NCBI RefSeq assembly: GCF_011603255.1
Contig: NZ_JAANCM010000003.1
Location: 1-64,000, forward strand
Length of the DNA: 64,000 bases
Origin: Ferranicluibacter rubi
Lineage (GTDB): Bacteria; Pseudomonadota; Alphaproteobacteria; Rhizobiales; Rhizobiaceae
Direction: 5' to 3'
Below the pieces are notes generated by a model. It worked only from the letters and a program-made list of their open reading frames with translations, was not told the DNA's origin and made no database searches. A program made the position numbers and the translations under genes. Of the stretch, positions 44,742-54,700 are shown in pieces. How positions within the stretch are numbered: position 1 is the stretch's first letter; the number at the start of each line of letters is the position of its first letter.

Positions 44742-45998
44742 CTAGGCCGCCGCAAGGTTGGTGCGCATCAGCGCGTCGTAGCCGTCGATCAGTCGCTCGA
44801 GCGCCAGGCCGTTTTCCTGCGGCCCGAAGCTCAAGTGGCTCACCGTGAAGTCGGAATAGATGGCCGTCGGGCGGTTCAGGTAGTTGGGCAGATCGACCGT
44901 CAGCGCATATTCGTCGTCGCACTTCGGCAGAGCCATATGGACGAGGTCCTTGCCGAGCCAGGCGATGAAATTGATCGACTGGCGCTCGTGCCAGTCGATG
45001 ACGGGGCTCGGCAGGGGTAGCGACTTCTCGGTCTTGCCGAGGAAGTAGTCGTGCAGCCGCGTGGCGCGTTCTGCGCTCTGCCACAGGCTGCCGCCGAAGC
45101 CGCCAGGCGGGCGCTCGAACTGGCCGAGCGTGGCAGGCAGGGAGCCCGCTTCCTGCTGCCAGTAGGCGCAGACGCCATTGTTGACCACATTCGCCGACAC
45201 GATGAAGTAATGCGGATTGTCGCGACGAAACGCGATGAACTTACTGAGATTATCGAGATCGAGATAGACGACGTCGTCGTCGCACTTCAGGAAGACGGCG
45301 TCCGTGAACGCGCTGAGGCGCTTGGTGTAATAGCTGTAGGCCTGCCAGTAGGGCGTGCTCTCGTTCTCGTTGCCGACATAGCGGCGAACCGGGCTCTGGA
45401 CGTCGCAGAGCTCGAGGTCGGAGCCCCAGCCGCCGCGAACCATGATCGACGCCCCACCCGGCAGCTGAATGTCGGGCCAGGTGCCGACCATCACGCCGTT
45501 GACGTGGAGGGTCGGAACGCCTGTTTCATCCAGGTTCAGAACGACGTGATTGGCCAGACCCGGCGACAGAACGCCGGGTGTCGAGCGGGTCCAGATCAGC
45601 GGATGCGTGTCGCGCGAGAAGCTGGTGAGATCGGCCTCGGTGATGCGGCGAAGGGCGGAGTGGGTGTTGTTCCAGCCGCCGATGACGAGTTCGTAGGCAT
45701 CGCTCGTCTTGTCGTTCGGAACGATCGCGATGTGCAGGTCGCTCTGGATCTTTGCCGTAGTGCGGAACGACGAGAGACGGCTGACCGAGCCCTTATGCTG
45801 GTAGGAGGCGTTCGGGCCCATGAAGCGTACCGGACCGAATTCCTTCGTGACCCAGGCGCGATCCTCGGCCGAACGGGTGAAATCCCAGATATGCCATTCG
45901 TCGATGATCCCGGCTTCCAGCGCTTTCCTTATATACTGGGTCAGGATCTCCATCCGCTGCTGGCGGCCGGCAAAAGTGACCAAAATCACGGGGTTCAT
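44742..45998 (-). CDS. Putative glycosyltransferase with FAMeT-like insert
   Basis: A 418-residue protein. The N-terminus (V-I-L-V-T-F-A-G-R-Q-Q-R-M) and the central F-L-K-C-D-D-D-V-V-Y-L-D segment at about residue 237 fit a nucleotide-diphospho-sugar transferase with a D-D-D metal site. Between them, at about residues 70-205, is an inserted domain whose sequence (Y-E-L-V-I-G-G-W-N-N-T-H-S-A-L-R-R and a later V-R-G-G-W-G-S-D) I recognise as farnesoic acid O-methyltransferase-like (Methyltransf_FA). Despite its name, that domain is thought to be a beta-sandwich that may bind glycans. AGGA lies shortly before ATG 45998. It sits between GT41 and glf genes, so a galactofuranosyl or other sugar transfer is plausible but unproven. 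Confidence 0.68.
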   Translation of the reverse strand: MNPVILVTFAGRQQRMEILTQYIRKALEAGIIDEWHIWDFTRSAEDRAWVTKEFGPVRFMGPNASYQHKGSVSRLSSFRTTAKIQSDLHIAIVPNDKTSDAYELVIGGWNNTHSALRRITEADLTSFSRDTHPLIWTRSTPGVLSPGLANHVVLNLDETGVPTLHVNGVMVGTWPDIQLPGGASIMVRGGWGSDLELCDVQSPVRRYVGNENESTPYWQAYSYYTKRLSAFTDAVFLKCDDDVVYLDLDNLSKFIAFRRDNPHYFIVSANVVNNGVCAYWQQEAGSLPATLGQFERPPGGFGGSLWQSAERATRLHDYFLGKTEKSLPLPSPVIDWHERQSINFIAWLGKDLVHMALPKCDDEYALTVDLPNYLNRPTAIYSDFTVSHLSFGPQENGLALERLIDGYDALMRTNLAAA

Positions 45999-46102
45999 GT
46001 CGTCCTGCCCTCTCGTCGATGTCGTCGTTCGTCTGGTTGCGGCGAAGTGCCGGAAGGTCTCGCTTACCGTCGCCTGCGTCTGCCCCCCGGCAGCACGCTG
46101 GA

Positions 46103-48151
46103 TCAGTCGGTATCGGTCCAGAAGCGGGTGTCCCGGGCGATCGGCGCATAAGCGTGCCGCTGCGCGAGTTCCTGGCGGTAACGCTCCCGGTAGCTCGCGT
46201 CAGTCTCGAATTCGACCGGGTCGGACAGGAAATCGACGCCGACCTCGTAGTAGATGTCGAGATTGTCGAGGCGCGGCACGGGGATCTCGCCGCGCTCGCC
46301 TTCGCCCTGCATCTGCCAGTACAGTTCCTCGAGACGGCGCACCAGCGCCGGGATGTCGCGCAGCGCGCAGGTCTCCCGCTGCGCCTGCAGCGAACGGCGC
46401 ACGGCCAGCAGGCTCTCCGGGTCGCGGGCATAGGCAATCGCCTTGGCGACATAGGCATCCGGCGTTTCGCAGATCATTTCGGGAATGCCGGCTGCGGACA
46501 GGATGCTGCTGCAGAAGCGGGACGCGAAGCCCTTGCCGCGAAGCGTCAGGACCGGCAGGCCCATGGTCACGGCGTCGGCCGCCGTGGAATGCGCACCGTA
46601 GGGGAACGTGTCGAGGAAGAGATCGGCTACGCCGATGCGGGCGAGGTGGAAGGCGTTGGGAGCCTTGGGCGCGAAGATGAGGCGATCCGGCTCGACGCCA
46701 TGGTCGATCGCCAGCTGCCGAAGCCGCTGGTTGACGGGCTCCGAGGCACCGAGCAGCCAGAGCACGCTGCCGGGAACGGCGGCAAGGATGGCCATCCAGC
46801 GCGTGAAGCAGGCAGCGGTCGTCTTCTGCGAGCCATTGAAACAGGCAAACACGAAGGCATCTTCCGGCAGGCCGGCCTCTTCGCGTGTCGGCTTGGCCGC
46901 AATCTTGCGCTTCCGGTCGACCGGCTGGTTGCAGGGAATGCGCAGGACCTTTTCGGTGTAGTAAAGTTCGTTTTCCGGCGGGATGATCTGTTCGTCGGCG
47001 ATGATATATTGATGAACCGGGCTCGCCATCGTTCCGGGATAGCCACAGAAGTTCACGATCACAGGCGCCGGGCGATAGGCGAAGATCTTGGTGCGCGCGT
47101 GTTTGGTGTAGCCGTTGACGTCCACGAGGATGTCGATCTCGTCGGCGAGAATCTGCTTGGCGGCATCGAGATCGCTGAGCGCGGCGATGTCATGCCAGTG
47201 ATCGACGGCCGTCTGAATACGGGTCTGGGTGGCGTCGTTGGTACGCGGCTCGCCGCAATAGTAGGCGAAGACCTCGACGCGCGTCTTGTCGTGCAGCTCC
47301 AGCACTTCGCTGAGCGCGAAGCCGACGGCATGGTCGCGGAGGTCCGAGGAGACGTAGCCGATCCGCAGGCGTTCCGTCGTGCCGGCCTTTTTGGCAGGCG
47401 CCGGGCGCAGCATGTCGCGGGCATTGATACGGCCGACGAGATGCTTGTTGTAGCGATAGGCCTTTGCCATCTGGAAGATGGGGTCGTCTGTGTAGCAGGC
47501 GAGGGGCAGCGGCGAAAAGGCTTCAAGCAGCTGCCGGTTCGTCACATATTCCGACGTGGTGACGATCGGCCACTTGCACTGGTGCTGGCGCGTCGACAGC
47601 CAATGCTGCGCCGCCTCGGTGCGGTCCGGACGAAGCTCGATCGCCTGCCACAGGATGGCTTCGGCATCCTCAAGCAGGCCAACACCTTCCATGACGCGGC
47701 CGATATGCTGGAGCGCCATCAGGCGATAGCCGATCTTTTCCGGCGTGATATCCTGCGTCGCGGCGACATATTGCTGCCACTGCTGCACGGCCTGGGCGTT
47801 CAGACCGCTGTCCTCGAAGGTGCGGCCGAGATTGATGCGCGCCTGGCCCATCAGCGGCGAAATCTTGAGGCTGGCCTGGAGCGCGTTGATGGCGCCGGGC
47901 ATATCGTCCAGACCCCGCAACGTGACCGAGTAGTTGAAGTAGGCGAGATGCAGGACCGGGCTGTTGTCGTTGAATGCGATCCAGGTACTGTAGAGCTTTG
48001 CGGCCGCGGCCTTCTGGTTGCTCGCGTTCAGCTCCTCGGCGATCTGGAAGAGCTCCAGAAGGGAGAGTTGCTGTTGGCGTGCACGTTCCAGGGCGGCGGC
48101 AAGCATCGATTGGTGTGCTGAGGCAAAGGTATTATGAATAACCATGGACAT
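46103..48151 (-). CDS. TPR-GT41 glycosyltransferase (SPINDLY/OGT-like)
   Basis: A protein of about 682 residues. Residues about 25-200 form tetratricopeptide-like helical repeats. The rest is a family 41 glycosyltransferase, the family of O-GlcNAc transferase, SPINDLY and HMW1C. Hallmarks are R-I-G-Y-V-S-S-D-L-R-D-H (about residue 270), V-D-V-N-G-Y-T, Y-I-I-A-D-E-Q-I-I-P-P-E, the donor-site lysine in F-N-G-S-Q-K-T-T, and D-T-F-P-Y-G-A-H-S-T-A-A-D-A. Relatives glycosylate Ser/Thr (or Asn) of cytoplasmic or adhesin proteins. It is transcribed divergently from giant gene 2. Start is uncertain: GTG 48154, ATG 48151 or ATG 48145, none with a clear Shine-Dalgarno. Target and sugar are not known. 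Confidence 0.88.
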   Translation of the reverse strand: MSMVIHNTFASAHQSMLAAALERARQQQLSLLELFQIAEELNASNQKAAAAKLYSTWIAFNDNSPVLHLAYFNYSVTLRGLDDMPGAINALQASLKISPLMGQARINLGRTFEDSGLNAQAVQQWQQYVAATQDITPEKIGYRLMALQHIGRVMEGVGLLEDAEAILWQAIELRPDRTEAAQHWLSTRQHQCKWPIVTTSEYVTNRQLLEAFSPLPLACYTDDPIFQMAKAYRYNKHLVGRINARDMLRPAPAKKAGTTERLRIGYVSSDLRDHAVGFALSEVLELHDKTRVEVFAYYCGEPRTNDATQTRIQTAVDHWHDIAALSDLDAAKQILADEIDILVDVNGYTKHARTKIFAYRPAPVIVNFCGYPGTMASPVHQYIIADEQIIPPENELYYTEKVLRIPCNQPVDRKRKIAAKPTREEAGLPEDAFVFACFNGSQKTTAACFTRWMAILAAVPGSVLWLLGASEPVNQRLRQLAIDHGVEPDRLIFAPKAPNAFHLARIGVADLFLDTFPYGAHSTAADAVTMGLPVLTLRGKGFASRFCSSILSAAGIPEMICETPDAYVAKAIAYARDPESLLAVRRSLQAQRETCALRDIPALVRRLEELYWQMQGEGERGEIPVPRLDNLDIYYEVGVDFLSDPVEFETDASYRERYRQELAQRHAYAPIARDTRFWTDTD

Positions 48152-48780
48152 CACATTGATCGTGGGCCTGACGGCCGCATTGCGGAGACGGTACTGCCTC
48201 GACCCTTAGCGGCGTTGCCTTGCCTTGAGCTTGCGGCCGCAGCGCACAACGACGCGGAAGCAGCTTAACCGGCCGAATGTTCTTGCTTGTCGGGCACGTG
48301 TCGGAAGACGTACCTGTATCGGCTTGAAAGGCGCCACCTCCGCGCAAGTTACCCGATGTAACGAGGGAACGGACGTTTAAACTATTTCTTTAGGTTGCGT
48401 TTTAACCGAAAATTAGAAGGTGACGCGATACAAATTGGGACGTGGACAGATCGGTATCCCCTTTCGTGGGATACGGGGGCGTCCGCAGGGGAATTCACAG
48501 ACTTCGAATTTATTGATACTTCCAGGTGTGGGAAGCAGAGTCTCTAACTCTGCATGCATGATGCCGCCCCCACGTCAGGCTCTTATGAGCCATGTTCCAG
48601 ATATTCTTTCCGCTCGAATGAGCGCCACCCTGTGCCTTGCCCGATGGAGCAGGCAGCAGCCATGGCGATCGTTTGAAGATGCCCGGCGCATCATAGGCTC
48701 TGTGACGCGAGGCTACGCCTTCCGCCGCAGGCATCGGAGAGGAAAGAATATTAATCCTTGAACGATGAAGGCGCGCACCC
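48152..48780. promoter_or_regulatory. Divergent intergenic region between GT41 gene and giant 2
   Basis: There are 629 bases without a credible gene, the longest such gap in the window. It holds an AT-rich patch (about 48370-48420) with the palindrome GTTTAAAC (48375-48382) and the dyad GGTT-N7-AACC (48393-48407). There is also a hairpin GCAGAGT-CTCTA-ACTCTGC (48535-48553) in the leader of the second giant. The long leader suggests regulation of giant 2 at promoter and RNA level. No -35/-10 pair stands out. Confidence 0.45.
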
Positions 48781-51700
48781 ATGACCTCGATTGTATCTTC
48801 TCTCAGCGTTAAACAGATTCAGTCTCTCAATACCTCCACGATCGCGTCGTTCACGACCAGCGATGTCGGTGCTCTGACTTCGCTGCAGATTGCTGCATTT
48901 TCCTCTAATCAGATTGCGGCTTTCGCTACGGAAGACCTGGCAGCGTTCAACTCGACACAGCTTCGCGCGGTTTCCGCTGCAGCTGTAACGGGTCTGACGG
49001 CCGGGCAGCTCGCCGTTCTCGACAGCAGCAAGCTTGCAACGCTGGTGTCCAGCCAGGTCGCGGCATTGTCATCCGCTCAGGTTGCCTCTCTTTCCTCCGG
49101 CCAGCTCGACGGTCTGACGACGGCTCAGCTCGGCGCACTGAGCGCCGGCGCACTTGCCGGCTTTGCAACCGAGGACATGGCGACCATCTCGTCGACGGAA
49201 ATCTCGGCCCTCAGCGCACGGTCGATTGCAACGCTCTCCACCTCGAACTTCGCGGCTCTGACCTCCACGCAGCTGAGCGGCCTGACGACGGCACAGGCCG
49301 GCGCACTCGGCACAGCCCAGATCAAGGTGCTCTCGACGGCCCAGATCGACGGTCTCACGACAGCACAGGTCAAGGTTCTGACGGCGACCCAGGTCGGCGC
49401 TCTCTCCACGGACGGTCTGGCTTCGCTCTCGACCGATCAGGTCGCAGCCCTGAGCACGATCGTGATCGCCTCCCTGTCCTCCACGCAGATCGGCGCTCTG
49501 AGCAGCGTGCAGCTCGGTGCCTTCGACACCAAGCAGCTGGCTGCCCTGCAGCCTGCAGCCGCTGCCGGCCTTGAAACGGCCGACATGGCGGCGATCTCGT
49601 CGACGGCAATCTCCGCCCTCAGCGGCAGGGTTCTTTCGAACCTCTCGACGGCGAACATCGCGGCCCTGACCTCCACGCAGCTCGGGGGTCTGACGACCGC
49701 ACAGGCCGGCGCTCTCGGCACGGCCCAGATCAAGGTGCTTTCGACGGCCCAGATCGACGGCTTGACGACGGCGCAGGTCAAGGTCCTGACAGCGGTACAG
49801 GTCGGCGCTCTCTCGACCGATGGCCTGGCCTCGCTCTCGACCGATCAGGTCGCGGTGCTGAGCACGGCGGCGGTCGCCGCACTGTCCTCCACGCAGCTCG
49901 GTGCTCTGAGCAGCGTGCAGCTCGGTGCTTTCGATACCAAGCAGCTTGCGGCCCTGTCGGCTGCAGCCGTGGCCGGCCTCGAAACAGCCGACATGGCAAC
50001 GATCTCGTCGACGGAAATCTCGGCTCTCAGCGCCAATGTTTTGTCGAAGCTCTCGACGGACAACATCGCAGCCCTAACGTCCACGCAGCTCGGCGGTCTC
50101 ACGACCGCACAGGCCGGTGCGCTCAGCACGGCGCAGATCAAGGTGCTCTCGACGGCCCAGATCGACGGTCTGACGACGGCGCAGGTCAAGGTTCTGACGG
50201 CGGCCCAGGTCGGCGCGCTCACCACGGATGGTGTCGCCTCGCTCTCGACCGATCAGGTCGCAGCGCTGGACGTCAAGACGATCGCTGCTCTTTCGACCGC
50301 CCAGCTGAGCGCCATGAGCTCCGCCCAGATCGGCGCGCTCAATGCTGCACAGATCGCGGAACTCGGTTCGGAAGATCTGGCGGTCCTCGCATCCGAAGAT
50401 CTCGCGGCCTTCTCGACCAGCGAGATCGCCGTGCTCAGCGCAAAGGCCATCACCGGCCTGTCGTCGAGCGTGATTGCAACGCTTGCCACCGACAAGGTCG
50501 CAGCACTCAGCTCGGCCGCCGTTGGCGCGCTGAACTCCACCCAGATCGCTGCGCTGACGACGGCCCAGATCGGTGCCCTTGATACCAAGCAGCTGGCAGC
50601 CCTGACGTCCACGGCCGTTGCCGGCCTGGAAACCGCCGACATCGCGGCTATCTCCTCGACCGAGATTTCCGCCCTCAACACCAAGACGCTCGCCAGCCTT
50701 TCCACGGCGAACTTCGCTGCCCTGGCATCCACCCAGCTGGCCGGCCTGACGACGGCACAGGCCGGCGCCTTGACCGCTGCCCAGATGCGCACCCTGAGCA
50801 CCGCCCAGATCGACGGCCTGACAACGGCGCAGGTCAAGGTCCTGACGGTGGCCCAGGTTGGCGCTCTGACAACGGACGGCCTGGCTTCGCTCTCGACCGA
50901 TCAGGTCGCAGTGCTGAGCACGGCCGTGGTCGCCGCGCTGTCCTCGACACAGATCGGCGCTCTGACCAGCGTGCAGATCGGTGCCTTCGATACCAAGCAG
51001 CTTGCAGCCCTATCGGCTACAGCCGTCGCCGGCCTCGAAACGGCCGACATGGCAACGATCTCGTCAACGGAAATCTCGGCTCTCAGCGCCAATGTGTTGT
51101 CGAAGCTCTCGACGGACAACATCGCGGCCCTGACGTCCACGCAGCTCGGTGGTCTGACGACCGCACAGGCCGGCGCTCTCGGTACGGCCCAGATCAAGGT
51201 GCTCTCGACGGCACAGATCGACGGCCTCACGACGGCACAGGTCAAGGTCCTGACGGCGGTACAGGTGGGTGCTTTCTCCACGGATGGTCTGGCCTCTCTC
51301 TCGACCGATCAGGTCGCAGTGCTGAGCACCGCGGCAATCGCCTCCCTGTCCTCCACGCAGATCGGTGCACTGAGCAGCGTGCAGCTCGATGCCTTCGACA
51401 CCAAGCAGCTGGCGGCCCTGTCGGCCGCAGCCGTCGCCGGCCTTGAAACCGCCGACATGGCAACGATCTCTTCGACGGAAATCTCGGCCCTCAGCGCCAA
51501 GGTTCTGTCGAGCCTCTCCACGACCACCTTCGCGGCTCTGACCTCCACACAGCTCGGCGGTCTGACGACGGCACAGGCCGGTGCGCTCGGCACGGCTCAG
51601 ATCAAGGTGCTTTCGACGGCCCAGATCGACGGCCTGACGACGGCGCAGGTCAAGGTTTTGACGGCGGTACAGGTCGGTGCTCTGACGACCGATGGCTTGG

Positions 51701-54700
51701 CCTCGCTCTCGACCGATCAGGTCGCAGCCCTGAACACGGCGGCCATTGCCTCCCTGACCTCGACGCAGATCGGCGCTCTGAGCAGCGTGCAGATCGGTGC
51801 TTTCGATACCAAGCAGCTTGCGGCCCTGTCGCCTGCGGCCATCGCCGGCCTCGAAACGGCCGACATGGCGACGATCTCGTCGACGGAAATTTCGGCTCTC
51901 AACGCCAGAGTTCTGTCGAACCTCTCGACGGCGAACATCGCAGCCCTGACCTCCACCCAGCTCGGCGGTCTGACGACGGCACAGGCTGGTGCGCTCGGCA
52001 CAGCCCAGATCAAGGTGCTTTCGACGGCACAGATCGACGGCCTCACGACGGCGCAGGTCAAGGTTCTGACGGCAGCACAGGTCGGCGCTCTCTCCACGGA
52101 CGGTCTGGCTTCGCTCTCGACCGATCAGGTCGCAGCCCTGAGCACGACCGCGATCGCCGCCCTGTCCTCGACCCAGATCGGCGCTCTGAGCAGCGTGCAG
52201 CTCGATGCCTTCGACACCAAGCAGCTGGCTGCCCTGCAGCCCGCAGCCGTCGCCGGCCTTGAAACGGCCGACATGGCGGCGATCTCGTCGACGGAAATCT
52301 CGGCTCTCAACGTCAGGGTTCTGTCGAACCTCTCGACGGCAAACATCGCGGCCCTGACCTCCACGCAGCTCGGCGGTCTGACGACGGTTCAGGCCGGCGC
52401 TCTCGGCACAGCCCAGATCAAGGTGCTCTCGACGGCTCAGATCGACGGTCTGACGACGGCGCAGGTCAAGGTTCTTACAGCGGCTCAGGTCGGTGCTCTC
52501 ACCACGGACGGTCTGGCCTCGCTCTCGACCGATCAGGTCGCAGCCCTGAACACGGCCGTAATCGCCTCGCTGACTTCGACGCAGCTCGGTGCTCTGAGCA
52601 GCGTGCAGCTCGGTGCTTTCGATACCAAGCAGCTTGCGGCCCTGTCGGCTGCAGCCGTGGCCGGCCTCGAAACAGCCGACATGGCAACGATCTCGTCGAC
52701 GGAAATCTCGGCTCTCAGCGCCAATGTTTTGTCGAAGCTCTCGACGGACAACATCGCAGCCCTGACGTCCACGCAGCTCGGCGGTCTCACGACCGCACAG
52801 GCCGGTGCGCTCAGCACGGCGCAGATCAAGGTGCTCTCGACGGCCCAGATCGACGGTCTGACGACGGCGCAGGTCAAGGTTCTGACGGCGGCCCAGGTCG
52901 GCGCGCTCACCACGGATGGTGTCGCCTCGCTCTCGACCGATCAGGTCGCAGCGCTGGACGTCAAGACGATCGCTGCTCTTTCGACCGCCCAGCTGAGCGC
53001 CATGAGCTCCGCCCAGATCGGCGCGCTCAATGCTGCACAGATCGCGGAACTCGGTTCGGAAGATCTGGCGGTCCTCGCATCCGAAGATCTCGCGGCCTTC
53101 TCGACCAGCGAGATCGCCGTGCTCAGCGCAAAGGCCATCACCGGCCTGTCGTCGAGCGTGATTGCAACGCTTGCCACCGACAAGGTCGCAGCACTCAGCT
53201 CGGCCGCCGTGGGCGCGCTGAACTCCACCCAGATCGCTGCACTGACGACGGCCCAGATCGGTGCCCTCGATACCAAGCAGCTGGCAGCCCTGACGTCCAC
53301 GGCCGTTGCCGGCCTGGAAACCGCTGACATCGCGGCCATCTCCTCGACCGAGATCTCCGCCCTCAACACCAAGACGCTCGCCAGCCTGTCCACGGCGAAC
53401 TTCGCTGCCCTGGCGTCCACCCAGCTGGCCGGCCTGACGACGGCACAGGCCGGCGCCTTGACCGCTGCCCAGATGCGCACCCTGAGCACCGCCCAGATCG
53501 ACGGCCTGACAACGGCACAGGTCAAGGTCCTGACGGTGGCACAGGTTGGCGCTCTGACAACGGATGGTCTTGCTTCGCTCTCGACCGATCAGGTCGCAGT
53601 GCTGAGCACGGCCGTGGTCGCCGCGCTGTCCTCGACACAGATCGGCGCTCTGACCAGCGTGCAGATCGGTGCCTTCGACACCAAGCAGCTGGCGGCGCTT
53701 TCGCCGGCAGCCGTCGCCGGCCTTGAAACGGCCGACATGGCAACGATCTCGTCGACGGAAATCTCGGCCCTCAACGCTAATGTGTTGTCGAAGCTCTCGA
53801 CGGACAACATCGCGGCCCTGACGTCCACGCAGCTCGGTGGTCTGACGACCGCACAGGCTGGCGCTCTCGGTACGGCCCAGATCAAGGTGCTCTCGACGGC
53901 CCAGATCGACGGCTTGACGACGGCGCAGGTCAAGGTCCTGACGGCGGTACAGGTCGGTGCCCTGACAACGGATGGTCTGGCTTCGCTCTCGACCGATCAG
54001 GTCGCAGTGTTGAGCACGGCCGTGGTCGCCGCGCTGTCCTCCACGCAGATCGGCGCTCTGACCAGCGTGCAGCTCGATGCCTTCGATACCAAGCAGCTGG
54101 CGGCCCTGTCGCCGGCAGCCGCAGCCGGCCTCGAAACGGCAGACATGGCAACGATCTCGTCGACGGAAATCTCGGCTCTCAACGCGAAGGTGTTGTCGAA
54201 CCTCTCGACGGCGAACATCGCGGCCCTGACCTCCACCCAGCTCGGCGGTCTGACGACGGCACAGGCCGGTGCCCTCGGTACGGCCCAGATCAAGGTGCTT
54301 TCGACGGCCCAGATCGACGGCCTGACGACGGCGGCGGTCAAGGTCCTGACGGCGGCTCAGGTCGGCGCCCTGACAACGGATGGTCTGGCTTCACTCTCCA
54401 CCGATCAGGTCGCAGCCCTGAACACGGCGGCGATCGCCTCCCTCTCCTCCACGCAGATCGGCGCTCTGAGCAGCGTGCAGCTCGATGCCTTCGATACCAA
54501 GCAGCTGGCGGCGCTTTCGTCGGCAGCGGCTGCAGGCCTTGAAACCGTCGACATGGCAACGATCTCATCGACGGAAATCTCGGCTCTCAGCGCCAGGGTG
54601 TTGTCGAGCCTCTCGACGGCGAACATCGCGGCCCTGACGTCTACCCAGTTGAGCGGTCTGACGACGGCACAGGCCAGCGCTCTCGGCACGGCTCAGATCA

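Noticed and set aside
46019-48121. A 700-codon plus-strand frame opposite the GT41 gene
   Set aside because: The minus-strand product has conserved TPR and GT41 motifs; the opposite frame has none.
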